From positions 19,654,001 to 19,718,000 of the forward strand of contig OZ231127.1 in NCBI GenBank assembly GCA_965153355.1: a stretch of DNA of 64,000 nucleotides, given 5' to 3'. The translations under genes and the position numbers were made by a program. This DNA is from Flaccisagitta enflata. Taxonomy: Eukaryota > Chaetognatha > Sagittoidea > Aphragmophora. Numbering within the stretch: the first letter of the stretch is position 1; each line of letters begins with the position of its first letter. Shown here piece after piece: positions 26,901 through 61,675 of this stretch. A model generated the notes under the pieces. It worked only from the letters and a program-made list of their open reading frames with translations, was not told where the DNA came from and did not search any database.

Positions 26901-27013
26901 AACGACCAGACTTGAAATAATTGCATTTGTCAAACGACGATTGGAAAGTATTTTTATTGGGAGCAAAAATGACACCGAAGGAAAGGGAGGGGAATTTTAT
27001 ATCCTATGTCCTC

Positions 27014-28270
<1,257 letters not shown>

Positions 28271-28299
28271 TCTCTCTCTCATCAGAATCACTCCCTTTT

Positions 28300-29550
28300 T
28301 TTTTTACTGACATCTTAGCATCCTTTATCATATCACCTCTCTTAACGGCGCCCTTTATCACCTCTCTTCACGGGAGTTATTTTTCCATTTGCTGATTCCA
28401 GGCTGTATAGTTTTTTGAAATGGACAATATTGTGTATCACTTGCAATCAATTTCTGCTTCAAATAATTTACGAGAAGAAACTATCATTTTTTTTTTATCA
28501 TTATTATCATTGTAATTATTTTCATCAACATGAGAATGCGACAATCCAGGTAAATGAACAATCGAATGCATGAAAGAATGGAAGGAAGAAAGGTTGAAAG
28601 GAAGAATAGAAGAATGGATTGATGAATAAAAGAAGCGATCAAATGAATCAAAGATGATTCTTGAAGGAATCTTATAAAAGTTTAATCAGACTGGAAGAAA
28701 AAAAAGAATGGAAGGAAAAAAGAGTGGAAGAAAAAAAGAGTGAATCGAAGAAAGAAAGAGAATAAAAGAAAAAAATAAAGAATGGAAGGTAGAAAGGAAG
28801 AAAGAAAGAATGGATGAATGATTTGACAAATCAAAAAATGAATCAAATGAATCAAAGATCATTCTTGAAGCAATGTTTAGAAAATGATAATGTTCAATCA
28901 GTCTGAGAGAGTGCCAGCCGGGCACGCCATCAGTAAAACAAGCGTACCCGACGGTGAAACAGAGTGCCTCCGGCACGCGGGCATGCTCTAAATTCAGGCC
29001 TGTCGAAGAATATTAGTCAGAAATTTTAAAGTAAAAATGACAAAATTTAAGAGCATGGAATTCTAACATGTTACATACTGACCAACACGGCAAGTTCTAG
29101 AGTCGCGTGTCCGCAACTGAAAAAGTATAAGATAAGAAAAAAAATTAGCAGGGTTATGAGAAGATATCTCCTAACATTAAATGAACAGTAAATATACAAA
29201 AAACATTTGGAAATCAAGAGATGCACTTGAAGAAAAAATATATTTGTAATGGAAGATGTGAATCCATACCCTCAAAACAACAACGAAAACAACAATGAAT
29301 GTAGGGTCACCTACCACGGTCTCCAATCATGATTTCATTGGTTACTCCTCCAAGATTAAATCATGATTTCATTGATCAGACATATAAGTAAAAGCTGATA
29401 AAATATCCAGCAAATTGTTTGAGTGACAAAATGCATTTAATTTTTATTGATATATGCAAACACTATCACTCTGAAAGTTATATTTTCAAGAAACATTCAA
29501 ATATGTTTATCAAATGAAGTTTTTTCTCATGATATTGAAAAAAAATATAA
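28300..29550. other. Gene-free AT-rich stretch
   Basis: Degenerate GAAA/GAATG-rich DNA, one family B fragment and the end of a family A copy (29088-29119). No coding signal was seen on either strand. Confidence 0.6.
28908..29002. repeat. Family B GC-rich dispersed repeat
   Basis: GCCGGGCACGCC and CGGCACGCGGGCATGCTCTAAATTCAGGCCTG-like composition; it ends at the same CAGGCCTG as the other members. The left end is missing or degraded. Confidence 0.5.
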
Positions 29551-29552
29551 AC

Positions 29553-30361
29553 AGTGGGAACCCGATTTAACAACCTTGAAGGGACTAGAGAATTTTGGTC
29601 GTTAAATCCGAGTGTTGTTAAATCGAATTCATAGTTTTAGATGCATTTATTTGAGATAGTTTTGAAATATACTTTTATATGTTTGCATAAGTATTTACTA
29701 TAGTTTTTGTGGAACTGGACAACAAACCATCGCATAAGTTAAAAGATATCCTCATTTTGTATTAGAAATAAAATCACATAATTGTATGTTTGAGAATATC
29801 ACATGTAATGAATTTTATATCAAATTATTTCAAACAAAATTGATTACAAACTTCTTAGTCCATGATAGGGCATCATTTTTGTAAAATGTTTTTATGTTTG
29901 ACCAAAAGTTTATTTTTATGATGGAGAATTACAGTGCAAGCTTTCAAAAAACAACAATTTTTCCTGGATTTTTAAGAATCATCATCAGAGGCTGAGAGAA
30001 AAACTAAAAAAGAAAGTGAGAGAGGAGTTGAAGTCTTCATGCATATTTTTCAGTTCTTGTTCCAGTTTAATGTGTTTATTTCTTACTTTTTTTCTCCTCA
30101 TTTTGTTTACAATGTATTAAAATAAAAATTTTAGGTTATAAAAAATTATCAATTAAGAGGTTAATGTCACTAAATCAGGTTAAGATCATCCATGGGACTT
30201 CAAAATAGCAACTTTAAATCAGGTTTGGATGTTAAATCAGGTGTTGTTAAATTGAGTAAAATTAACATAAGAAAAGCCTGTAAAAATTTGGGATTAAAAG
30301 AACTTGGCTGTTAAATCCGAAATGTCGTTAAATCAGTTGACAAAAATGCGGTAGTCCACTG
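29553..30361. mobile_element. 0.8-kb AT-rich TIR element (pogo/Tc1-like)
   Basis: The left end CAGTGGGAACCCGATTTAAC and the right end (inverse complement CAGTGGACTACC) are followed by GATTTAACGAC-type subterminal motifs repeated in both orientations. TA follows the right end; the left flank has lost it. The interior is AT-rich without coding potential. Confidence 0.6.
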
Positions 30362-30957
30362 TACACAAATACACATTTCAACATTTCAAAGTTGGAAAAC
30401 ATTCCAACTGAACCCTTTTCTACTAGGTTAAATTTGTAAAGAAAAAAGAGAAATTAAACATCATTTTTTAATATGAAACATAACTTTTTAGAACTTCTTT
30501 GAAGTATCTAGTTAAGTGCCATTAATAAGAAAAAAAACATTAGTGATACAGTTATTCAAAAATTCATATTATCTTTACAACCTTTCCATTAATTCATTCC
30601 AACAAAACCATGAATTGTAAAGTTTAAAAGAAACAAAAAATCATGATTTGACAACTGTAAACGATATAAGAAATCAGGCTTCCATTGCTTACATTGCCTC
30701 ATCCTAGCACTCCAATATAAAAAGCTTAACTGATTTCATGGTCAATATTCACAGATGAATTCATATATGCCCTCAAAGGTTGGAGGAGGAGTAGGTCCTC
30801 CAATTGTCATCCACAGATCCTCCTCCTCCAAAACCCAAGAGAGAGTTGGAGGAGGGAGTGATTTCATGGGTAGTGGTGACCATGGATACAGAATTCTGCA
30901 TCCATGGGGTCTGGAGGTGCTCTCGCGCACAATCTCCTAAGGCCTACGGCCCTTAAT

Positions 30958-31973
<1,016 letters not shown>

Positions 31974-32496
31974 GGAACTGCGGAAGAGAGAGAGACAGCG
32001 AGAGGAAGTTCACCACAAAGCCGTAAAGCGTAAAAGAGGAGGAGAAGGAGGAAGAAGAAAATGAATGGGAAGATGAGGAGGAAGAGGAAGAGGAAGAAGA
32101 GGAAGTGAAATGAAGCGGCGCGCCGCGGCCGCTCATAACCGCCGTCTTCCATCCTTTTGTTTGTATTCAAAATGAAATCATGACGCTTCATAGAACGCAA
32201 GAAACGATGAAAATCGAGCAATTCTCTCTCCATCTTTACATCCCACCTCCCCTTCACAACCACTCTATTTATCATTCTCATTCTCATTCTCATTCAATCT
32301 TACAGTACAGGACAGCGGGCCATCTTTTTGGTGACGTCACTGCTGCAAATTGACTGATATGTACATACTTGGTGTACACAGACACAGAGACACAATAGGA
32401 AAGGTTAAGATCATTTTCAGACAGTTATGAAATATGAAAATTTTACGAGTCACTACTCTGTGTCTGTGTCTATCCCTGTCCGTTTGTCACTGTTTC

Positions 32497-32584
<88 letters not shown>

Positions 32585-32591
32585 TCTTTAC

Positions 32592-33522
32592 AGGCCTGAA
32601 ATTATTATTTTCTCTGAGCGTGCACGCCGGGCATGCCCCCCAAAATTTTAGCGTGCCCGACAGGAAAAGAGCGTGCCCGGTAAAATAGGTAGTTTTACCA
32701 TTCTTCTTGAAACACATTTTTTCCGGAAGCCTTCAAAAGAGATAGAGATAGCTACTAGTAAAATAACTACAATGTTTCTAATTTTGGAGCGTTTTGATGC
32801 ATTGTTAAAAATAGGTTAGGCTAATCTTAATTTGACTTTATATTTAAGTGTGTATAAGAAGTCATGCCTGTCCCTCAGTCGGTTGGTCGCTTGGTCTGTC
32901 AGTCAATCGTGCAAATGTCAAAACCGCGCAAAACTTCTGATCCTGGCGTCAATCTTTGTTCTTGTAACCTTCCCACTTCCATTCACTTTAATTCACCCTC
33001 ATTAACCTTCATTCACTTTCATTCACTTTCTATTTTCATTCATTCATGCAAGCGTTCATTAAAAATGTTCAGTCATCACACATATTGGCCTTTTTTCTTA
33101 GTTGAAAAGAGTAACTTTGATTCAACAAATAAGCCTGAAATTCCAGTGTCACAATTTCAAACGCCTAAAGGGAAAGATAAAGAAAAAGGCCAAGTTTTCG
33201 CCAATACTTGTGCATTTGCCTCACAATCTAAGAAAGAATGAAAGAATGATGGAATGAATGAATGAATGAATGATTGAATAAATGACTGAATGAATAAATC
33301 AATGAATGAATTAGTTGAAGGATTTAGAACGAGTAGGTGAAAAGAAGGCTGAGAACGCTCATTTTGCACATTTTTTCCCTTTTTTTTTTGAAAGCATGAG
33401 AGATAAAAAAAAATTAGAGACACAAGAGCATGCACGCCGGGCATGCAGCTAGCAAAAGCTGCATGCCCGACAGCAAAACTGCGTGCACCGGGCACGCGGG
33501 CACGCTCTATTTTCAGGCCTGG
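32592..33522. mobile_element. Possible family B element with CAGGCCTGAA ends
   Basis: CAGGCCTGAAATT at 32592 and ATTTTCAGGCCTG ending at 33522 are inverted ends, each followed inward by GC-rich GGGCATGC/GGGCACGC motifs. TCTCTTTA occurs at the left edge and three bases outside the right edge, a possible 8-bp target duplication, but the flank is (CT)-rich so this may be chance. Other family B fragments are at about 867-985 and 28908-29002. Confidence 0.45.
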
Positions 33523-33553
33523 AGTCTCTTTATCTCTCTCTCTCTCTCTCTCT

Positions 33554-33652
<99 letters not shown>

Positions 33653-33965
33653 TCATTTCACCCCCTCTTTCACACGAGCGATGTTTATTCAATTTTCCGT
33701 CGCGGGGCGAGGATAATATTCATTGTTTAATTAAATGTCAAGTTTCCAGTAATGAGATTTTTTTTTATGTCTTTGCTTTCACTCTTTAATATTTTTCTCT
33801 GTTGGATGGCTTTGAGAAAAGCGAGAGAGTAATTAATTTCTCGTTTTATCTATTTATCTTTATCTGCGTGACGCCGAGAAATGCAAAGGGTGCCGCCTTT
33901 TTCTTTTTCTCTTTTTCCCTTTCCTTCCTCCTCTGCTTCTGATTTTCCTTTTTCCTTTTCTCTTC

Positions 33966-34069
33966 GTCTTCTTCTTCTTCTTCTTCTTCTTCTTCTTCTT
34001 CTTCTTCTTCTTCTTCTTCTTCTTCTTCTTCTTCTTCTTCTTCTTCTTCTTCTTCTTCTTCTTCTTCTT

Positions 34070-34100
<31 letters not shown>

Positions 34101-34562
34101 TCTTCTTATCTTCTTCTTCTTCTTCTTCTTCTTCTTCTTCTTCTTCTTCTTCTTCTTCTTCTTCTTCTTCTTCTTCTTCTTCTTTTTCTTTTTCTCCCTC
34201 CTCCTCATCGTCGTCGTCTTCTTCTTCTTCTTCTTCTTCTTCTTCTTCTTCTTCTTCTTCTTCTTCTTCTTCTTCTTCTTCTTCTTCTTCTTCTTCTTCT
34301 TCTTCTTCTTCTTCTTCTTCTTCTTCTTCTTCTTCTTCTTCTTCTTCTTCTTCTTCTTCTTCTTCTTCTTCTTCTTCTTCTTCTTCTTCTTCTTCTTCTT
34401 CTTCTTCTTCTTCTTCTTCTTCTTCTTTTTTTTCTTCTTCTTCTTCTTCTTCTTCTTCTTCTTCTTCTTCTTCTTCTTCTTCTTCTTCTTCTTCTTCTTC
34501 TTCTTCTTCTTCTTCTTCTTCTTCTTCTTCTTCTTCTTCTTCTTCTTCTTCTTCTTCTTCTT

Positions 34563-34593
<31 letters not shown>

Positions 34594-34854
34594 TCGTCTT
34601 CTTCTTCTTCTTCTTCTTCTTCTTCTTCTTCTTCTTCTTCTTCTTCTTCTTCTTCTTCTTCTTCTTCTTCTTCTTCTTCTTCTTCTTCTTCTTCTTCTTC
34701 TTCTTCTTCTTCTTCTTCTTCTTCTTCTTCTTCTTCTTCTTCTTCTTCTTCTTCTTCTTCTTCTTCTTCTTCTTCTTCTTCTTCTTCTTCTTCTTCTTCT
34801 TCTTCTTCTTCTTCTTCTTCTTCTTCTTCTTCTTCTTCTTCATCTTCTTCATCT
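33966..34854. repeat. (CTT)n, about 890 bp
   Basis: The longest trinucleotide tract in the window, a nearly pure pyrimidine strand with few interruptions (34099-34111, 34183-34219, 34426-34434, 34593-34597). It is open in every pyrimidine frame and not coding. Confidence 0.97.
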
Positions 34855-35169
34855 TTTCCTCTAATGCCATTTACATTCATCGTTTCTTCTGCGTTTGTCA
34901 TTTTCCCTTTTTTTTTCTTTTCCTTACAATTTTTCTTTTCTTTTCTTTGTGTATCAATTTATCTTTCTTTCTTTCTTTCTTTCTTCCTTTCTTTCTTTCT
35001 TTCTCTCTCCGACACGACTACTCCTCGCTCCCAAAAAGACATTGACTCTTGTTTTTTTTCATTTTTGGCAAATAGGGTTTGATTGATATATTCATCAATT
35101 TGTCAATATTCATTTTTTATTGTTACATCAGATTTGAACATGGGTGTTCTTCTGTACATGCAGCATCTC

Positions 35170-35576
<407 letters not shown>

Positions 35577-35849
35577 GGTTTGACAGATTATGATGCTAAT
35601 TACGAGTTAGCTTTAACGCGGGGAGACTGAATCTTATCCTCGTCTCCATCCATCTTTTTTCTTTCTTTTTATTTTAGGGAGGAAGATAAAAGACAAAAAA
35701 GAAGAAGAAGACAAAAATAGGAATAGAATCCATTATCAAATCACTACGGCGTAAAACATTAAGAATTTAAGTAAAAAATGTTTGCCGACTTGCAGATTTG
35801 ACGTTTCAAGCTTGAGAAAGGCTCTGAGTGAGGCCGCAGACATGGCATA

Positions 35850-36026
35850 CAGTTGAACCCCGCTCTAAAGTATTTCAGGAGATCAATATTTTTTTTCTGT
35901 CACAGGCGGACTTCTGTTATTGCCAATAAAGGAAATGAATGAAAAAAACTTGAAGGGACCATGAATTTGCATCTGTTATAGGCGGAATTCCGCTGGTGTC
36001 GGGTCCGTTCGAGCGGGGTTCAACTG
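35850..36026. mobile_element. 177-bp Tc1/mariner-like MITE
   Basis: A perfect 16-bp TIR (CAGTTGAACCCCGCTC) is flanked by TA on both sides (35848-35849 and 36027-36028). Inside is TGTTATAGGCGGA-type sequence. A decayed relative occurs at about 47072-47250 in a Groucho-like intron. Confidence 0.82.
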
Positions 36027-36029
36027 TAT

Positions 36030-37225
36030 ATGGCAAGACTTACCACTGGCAAAAATAAATTTGTAATTGTAACCGAAGGACAAACATAAAGATCATCAAA
36101 GACAAAATGAAGAATAGATTCACGACCCATGTAGCATCAAACTGATGATTGATTTTTATTCATACGTGGAAGTGTAGCACAATGACCAAATTACGACAAA
36201 GCAACATCAGGACAACCATGAGAGAAGTAGTGAAAATACTTAGAAATACAAATGCAAGTGAATTACACTGTGTCACCATATAATCCATATAATTTGTCGC
36301 CCACCCCCTTTCCCCCCTACTTCCCGCGAAAATATGATTAAATCTGCATAATCAAAAAGCATGCCCCAAAAAGTTTTCTTCGAGTTTCTAAATCTATATT
36401 CTAATGTTGGATTCATCGCAAAAGAATTTCGTCTTTCGTTGCAATCGTGGCCTTGTTATCTCTTTTAAATGTGCGGGCCTCGGTTCCTTAAAATGGTCGC
36501 ATTTGCTCCAAGAGATAAGCAAATTAACTTTTTTTTTTTTTTTTTTTTGAAAACAAATGATTTTTCGTGCTGCCTTGGTTCTTGATCTGAGACGTGTACC
36601 AATTAATTCGTTGCCTCATTTATCGAAATGTTTTCTTGCTAAGAGACGGGCCGAGTTGAGAGATATGAGAATGAGGGGTGCATTGGGTGGCATCGCAGAA
36701 CAAGTTGAAAGATATGAGATGGAGGGGGGGGGTGGGGGAGGTGTGAGTGAGAGGCATCACTGTCACCGATCGGACCGAAGCCACCAACCTAAAACTACGA
36801 TTTAAACAAAGGGACGCATCTTTGAAAGACTATTTTCGATTCTCAAAAAAAAAAAAAAGAAATCATAAAAAAAACCTGATGTTTCTATTTCTCTTTAAAG
36901 TAACAACTGAATACATATTTCAAACTACAGATCTTTCTAGTCATCTTGAGTGTCAACAAAATACTCTTGTGTAACTATTGAATTGAAGTGAATTATAGGA
37001 AGTTTAAAAAATGAGATATAAAATGAAATGAATCGACAATCTCAACATAAGAAAGTGTGGATGCGTAAATAATTCGCCACATCGCATCGGTGTTCCATTA
37101 GGAACCAGCAGCCCCGACATCCGCGACACCCAGGCTCGTCTCTAATTGCTCCCGAAATGATTCATTGTGATATCTAAACTTGTTGCCATTATGTGCTGTC
37201 ATCCATTGAGCGGAGGCCGGAGTAG
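36030..37225. other. Gene-free stretch
   Basis: Unique, mildly AT-rich DNA with a poly-T run (36530-36549). Short frames exist but none has splice sites or a family match. Confidence 0.55.
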
Positions 37226-37227
37226 GA

Positions 37228-37442
<215 letters not shown>

Positions 37443-37734
37443 GACTAAGTAACAGATAGACAGAATGACAGAGATAGACAGACCGAGGAAGCGAGACAGA
37501 CAGAGAGAGACAGTTACAGACAGACAGACCGACAGATAGACAGAAATCGCGTTTTGCCGCCGCCGTCTCTTCTAATTTTATCATTTCTTTTCTTGTTCCT
37601 TAAAAACTTTTCTCCTTATGGAGACAGATCGGTTGGAAGCGTGTGGCAATTTTGAGCGTCTTAACTGGAACAAATTCATTAAAGAAATTTAAGAGAAAAT
37701 AAACGGAGGAGAAAACGAAATGAATGTTTTTTGA

Positions 37735-38230
37735 AAACGCCGGGGAATGGGTGGGGGGGGAATATGGAGGGTAAGCGGGGGAGTGCGAGGTAGCGGGTTT
37801 AACGGGGAATGGGGGGATATGGAGGGTAAGTGGGATAGTGCGGGGTAGCGGGTTTAACGGGGAATGGGGGATATGGAGGGTAAGTGGGATAGTGCGGGGT
37901 AGCGGGTTTAACGGGGAATGGGGGGATATGGAGGGTAAGTGGGATAGTGCGGGGTAGCGGGTTTAACTGGGAATGGGGGGGATATGGAGGGTAAGTGGGA
38001 TAGTGCGGGGTAGCGGGTTTAACGGGGAATGGGGGGATATGGAGGGTAAGTGGGATAGTGCGGGGTAGCGGGTTTAACGGGGAATGGGGGATATGGAGGG
38101 TAAGTGGGATAGTGCGGGGTAGCGGGTTTAACGGGGAATGGGGGGATATTGAGGGTAAGTGGGGAGTGTGGGGCAGCGGGTTAAACGGGGAATGGGGGGA
38201 TATGGACTGGGGATATGGAGGGTAAATGGG
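37735..38230. repeat. About 55-bp G-rich minisatellite
   Basis: Eight or nine units of GGGGAATGGGGGGATATGGA, GGGTAAGTGGGATAGTGCGG and GGTAGCGGGTTTAAC. The central units are nearly identical; the outer ones are diverged. Confidence 0.85.
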
Positions 38231-40221
38231 GTTGGGGGGGTGAGTGGGTAAAGAGGTTAAAGGGTATATGGAGGTTCTAGTTAAGGTTGTCGAGGTGAAG
38301 GTGATCTTATTTCGAGAGCTACAACGATGAATGTGATATTTAGGAGTACAAGAGATGGTTTCGTAGTTCTATAAGGCCGTGACAATAGAGCTAGTTCACA
38401 AATGAAATGAGTTAACTGCGCTTTTACCTCTACAAATTGCTTTCTCCTTTAAAAATTTCAAAACGCTTTATGCATTTAGTAAGTACAGAGAGAGGAGAGC
38501 GGTGCAAAATGGAGCATTATTTAGTAGCAGAGAGGCGGTGGAAGGAGATGGAGAGTGGTGGAAAGCAGAGCAGAGTGGTACATAGTAGCAGAGAAGGATT
38601 GAGGGAGAGGGAGAGCGGTGGAGATCGGAGAAAGAGTAGATAGTGGATGGGAGCGGAGGAGTGCGACGGAGAGCGGAGAAAAGCGGAGTAGAAGAGAGGG
38701 GAGGAGGGAGAAGGAGTGCGGTGGAGAGGGGGGGGGGAAGTGGTAGTAAGTGGCGGAGGAAGAGAGCGACCGGGAGCGGTAGAAAGCGGGGTGGGGCCGT
38801 GGGGGAAAGTGGCAGTAAGTGGCGGAGGAGTAGAGGGACCGGGAGCGGTGGAAAGCGGAGGAAAGCTCTCCAAATCGCGACAGAATTAATCATATCTCCT
38901 AATTCTAATCATTTTTCTTTTTCGCTTTTGGCTGTCTCACCATCTTTCTCTCTCTTTTAGCTCTCCTCCAATCTCCTCCATTATAATTTCCTCCTCTTTT
39001 TGGTCGTCTCATTTCTTTGACATTTTTCTTTTTTAGGTGCGACAAAGCACCTCTATAACTGGCTGTGTCCCTCGGTCTGTTGGTTGGTTGGTAACGCATT
39101 CGTTCGACGATCCACACGTCGCACCTTATTGGCCTATTTGGCCTTGTTTCTTTTTCCTTTCCTTCATCTTTCGTCTCTACGTTTCCTTTCTGTTATAATT
39201 CTATTTTTTTTTATTCTTTCTCTCTTCAATGCCGTCTTCCCTTTCTTTGTTTCTCTGTCTCTTTGTTTGTTTGTTTGTTTGTGTTTTTTGTCTGTGTCTT
39301 TGTTTCTTCCTTGGGCAACATGCCAACAGTCGCGTGCTCCATTTTACAGTTACACACACACCTAATCACAATTACATAACTATGGCAAAATAAAAAAGCG
39401 AACAACTTGTTTGTCAATGTTTCACATCCAAGCAATGAGAAAAACATAGCAAAATCCATGACCATTTTGAAGATCTGCGAAAGATCTTTCAAGTGAGACC
39501 TTGCTGGATGTTCTAGCTCTATCCGTTTAGAAATGGCATTAGAATGAAGACAGGTGGTCAAGAGTTTGGAAATTCACTACACCATTTTCATGGGTTATCT
39601 TTATTCTAACATAAAAATCAAACGCACTGAGTTATTAATTCGTTCTTGGCGCCATTTTAAAGAAAATTTGAAGCTCTTTAATTTGCTCATGGATAACAAG
39701 TAGCTACGATAATCCTGAGCTGCATAATTGACAAAAACAGAAAGACTAAAATTCGTCATTGGAAAAGAATTGAAATAAGCACTTTTTTCAATCAGCGATT
39801 TTTTTCTTCAAACCATTGCCATTTCTAAAGGAATAGAGCTACAAAAACCAGCAACGGCGCATTTGGAAGATTTTTTTCAGAGCTTTAAAACGGTCATCAA
39901 TTTTCTATGGTTCAGGCCCATAGTTAAGCAGAAACTAGCGAAACAAAGTGTTCGCTTTTTTTCTTTGCCATAGTTATTACTTTTATTCCTCCCTTCCTTC
40001 CTTCCATTCCTGCCTTTCTTCCTCCATCTTTCCCTACCTCACTTCTCCTACACAAATTGAGCAACCAACCTCAGTTTGGTCCCATTTGAAAAAAGTTTGA
40101 AATCAGACCAATTTGGTAATTGAAGGTTTATCCGTTTAGGAGCCACGCTCTTCAAATGTTGGTACTTCTTTTTATACACCTATATACTTATTAGCACACT
40201 TACACTCTCACTTATTTTCAG
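38230..40221. other. Stretch upstream of exon a
   Basis: 38500-38870 is degenerate GGAGAGCGGTGGAAAGCGGA-type purine-rich repeat. 39033-39110 is a family A fragment. 39420-39950 belongs to a diverged dispersed family also seen near 44860-45060 (phrases such as AGAGCTAC and CCATTTCTAAA). No Q-domain exon was found here. Confidence 0.5.
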
Positions 40222-60219
<19,998 letters not shown>

Positions 60220-60366
60220 TTGATTACTTTGCACCATTGTTATGATGTCATTTAAAAAAGCGCCTGAACCTCAATTTTAGTCACAATCTAATCAAATTGT
60301 TGTTGGTTTTTTTTGTGGTCATGTAGATGTAGATTACCAATGTTTGTTCGTTGGTTCTGCTCTCGA

Positions 60367-60372
60367 AATAAA
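60367..60372 (+). promoter_or_regulatory. Polyadenylation signal of the Groucho-like gene
   Basis: AATAAA lies 148 bases after the stop codon in otherwise unremarkable unique sequence, a normal spacing for a short 3' UTR. Confidence 0.7.
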
Positions 60373-60959
60373 TACACGTCAGCGTCCGATGAAAAACGAT
60401 ACAATTTCTGTTGTTTTTATGTCATAACCATGATGTTCATTGTCCTTATGAAGCAGTGTTGTTAAGAACTAAGATTTGAGCAGATAGTCAGGGCCGATGC
60501 AAAAATACAGTCAGCAGGGACGTCCTTATTTATAAGCGTTCATTCGCGCTTAGTGTGTTATTAAAACACAGATCATACGACAACGTTCAACATAGTCAAC
60601 GACCACAGAGAAATACTAAGCATTATTCTAGTTAATGCAAAAAGACTGTCTTTCCAATAGGAGGTAGAAAGGATTCTATAGCAAATTTCAAATTTCTTTT
60701 TCCGTTAGCCATCTAATTGGTTTCCACCCGTAATGGACACGAGCCGCCTTACGTATTCGACCAAGATAATGTTTTCTGTTGACGCAGTTTGATGAGCCAT
60801 ATTGCTCCAACTTACCTTACCTTACCATGTCGGAGCTGCTGCTCATTTGTCTACACACTTACTCAAACGAGAAGCAGCTTTTTTCGAGGAAAACCACGAA
60901 GAAGGACGAAAGAATCAACTGTCCCTCTCTTCCTCCTCCCCCTCGACCTACATCGGATC

Positions 60960-61099
<140 letters not shown>

Positions 61100-61608
61100 T
61101 CCCTCATTACTTTTTCGATCGATGAGAATGAGAATGAGAGTGTGTGTGTGTTTATCCTCTTCTGGTGATGACGCCTTGTCGCCATTTTGAATCCCCACCC
61201 ACAACAAGACGAAGAAACTTTATTCCTATTCAAAGTTCAATCAGTAGTTGCTTCTCTCTCTCTCTCTCTTTCTCATTCAAGTGACTCATTCTCGCCATTA
61301 CAACTGCTATCAGGAAACTACTTTGTAGAAATTTCTTCGAAATTCAAAATTTCAAATTTTGTTTTTTTCATTCAATAGAATCATAACTTGAACAAAAAAT
61401 AATGACTAATGATGAAACAGTAGAAATTTCTCACTGGATAATCGTGTTGTAATCCTAAAAAAAAACTTCGATTGATGAACACGCATTGGAAACATTCACT
61501 TAATCATCCAACAATCAAACAATAAAAACACATCAAGATAGGGAACAGGATCTTCATCTACTGATAACCTTAATCATCACAAAAGTGCCTCCAGACTGAA
61601 TTTAATTC

Positions 61609-61675
61609 ATGCCAGTCAAAATGTTATTTGAATTCGTACTTACCATATCTGCATTGATCATCTCTACCTTCCTCG
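61609..61675 (+). CDS. Candidate first exon encoding a signal peptide, unknown secreted or membrane protein
   Basis: Two in-frame ATGs (61609 and 61621) precede FEFVLTISALIISTFL, a classic signal-peptide core, and the exon ends CCTCG|GTAAGTTTG, a full-consensus donor in phase 1. It begins about 1.2 kb after the poly(A) signal of the Groucho-like gene. Later exons were not found in the remaining 2.3 kb, which is mostly degenerate repeats, so the rest probably lies beyond the window. Confidence 0.5.

Noticed and set aside
33881-34901. Very long open frames of poly-Leu, poly-Ser, poly-Glu, poly-Lys or poly-Arg
   Set aside because: They are the (CTT)n tract read in several frames on both strands; no unique coding sequence adjoins them.
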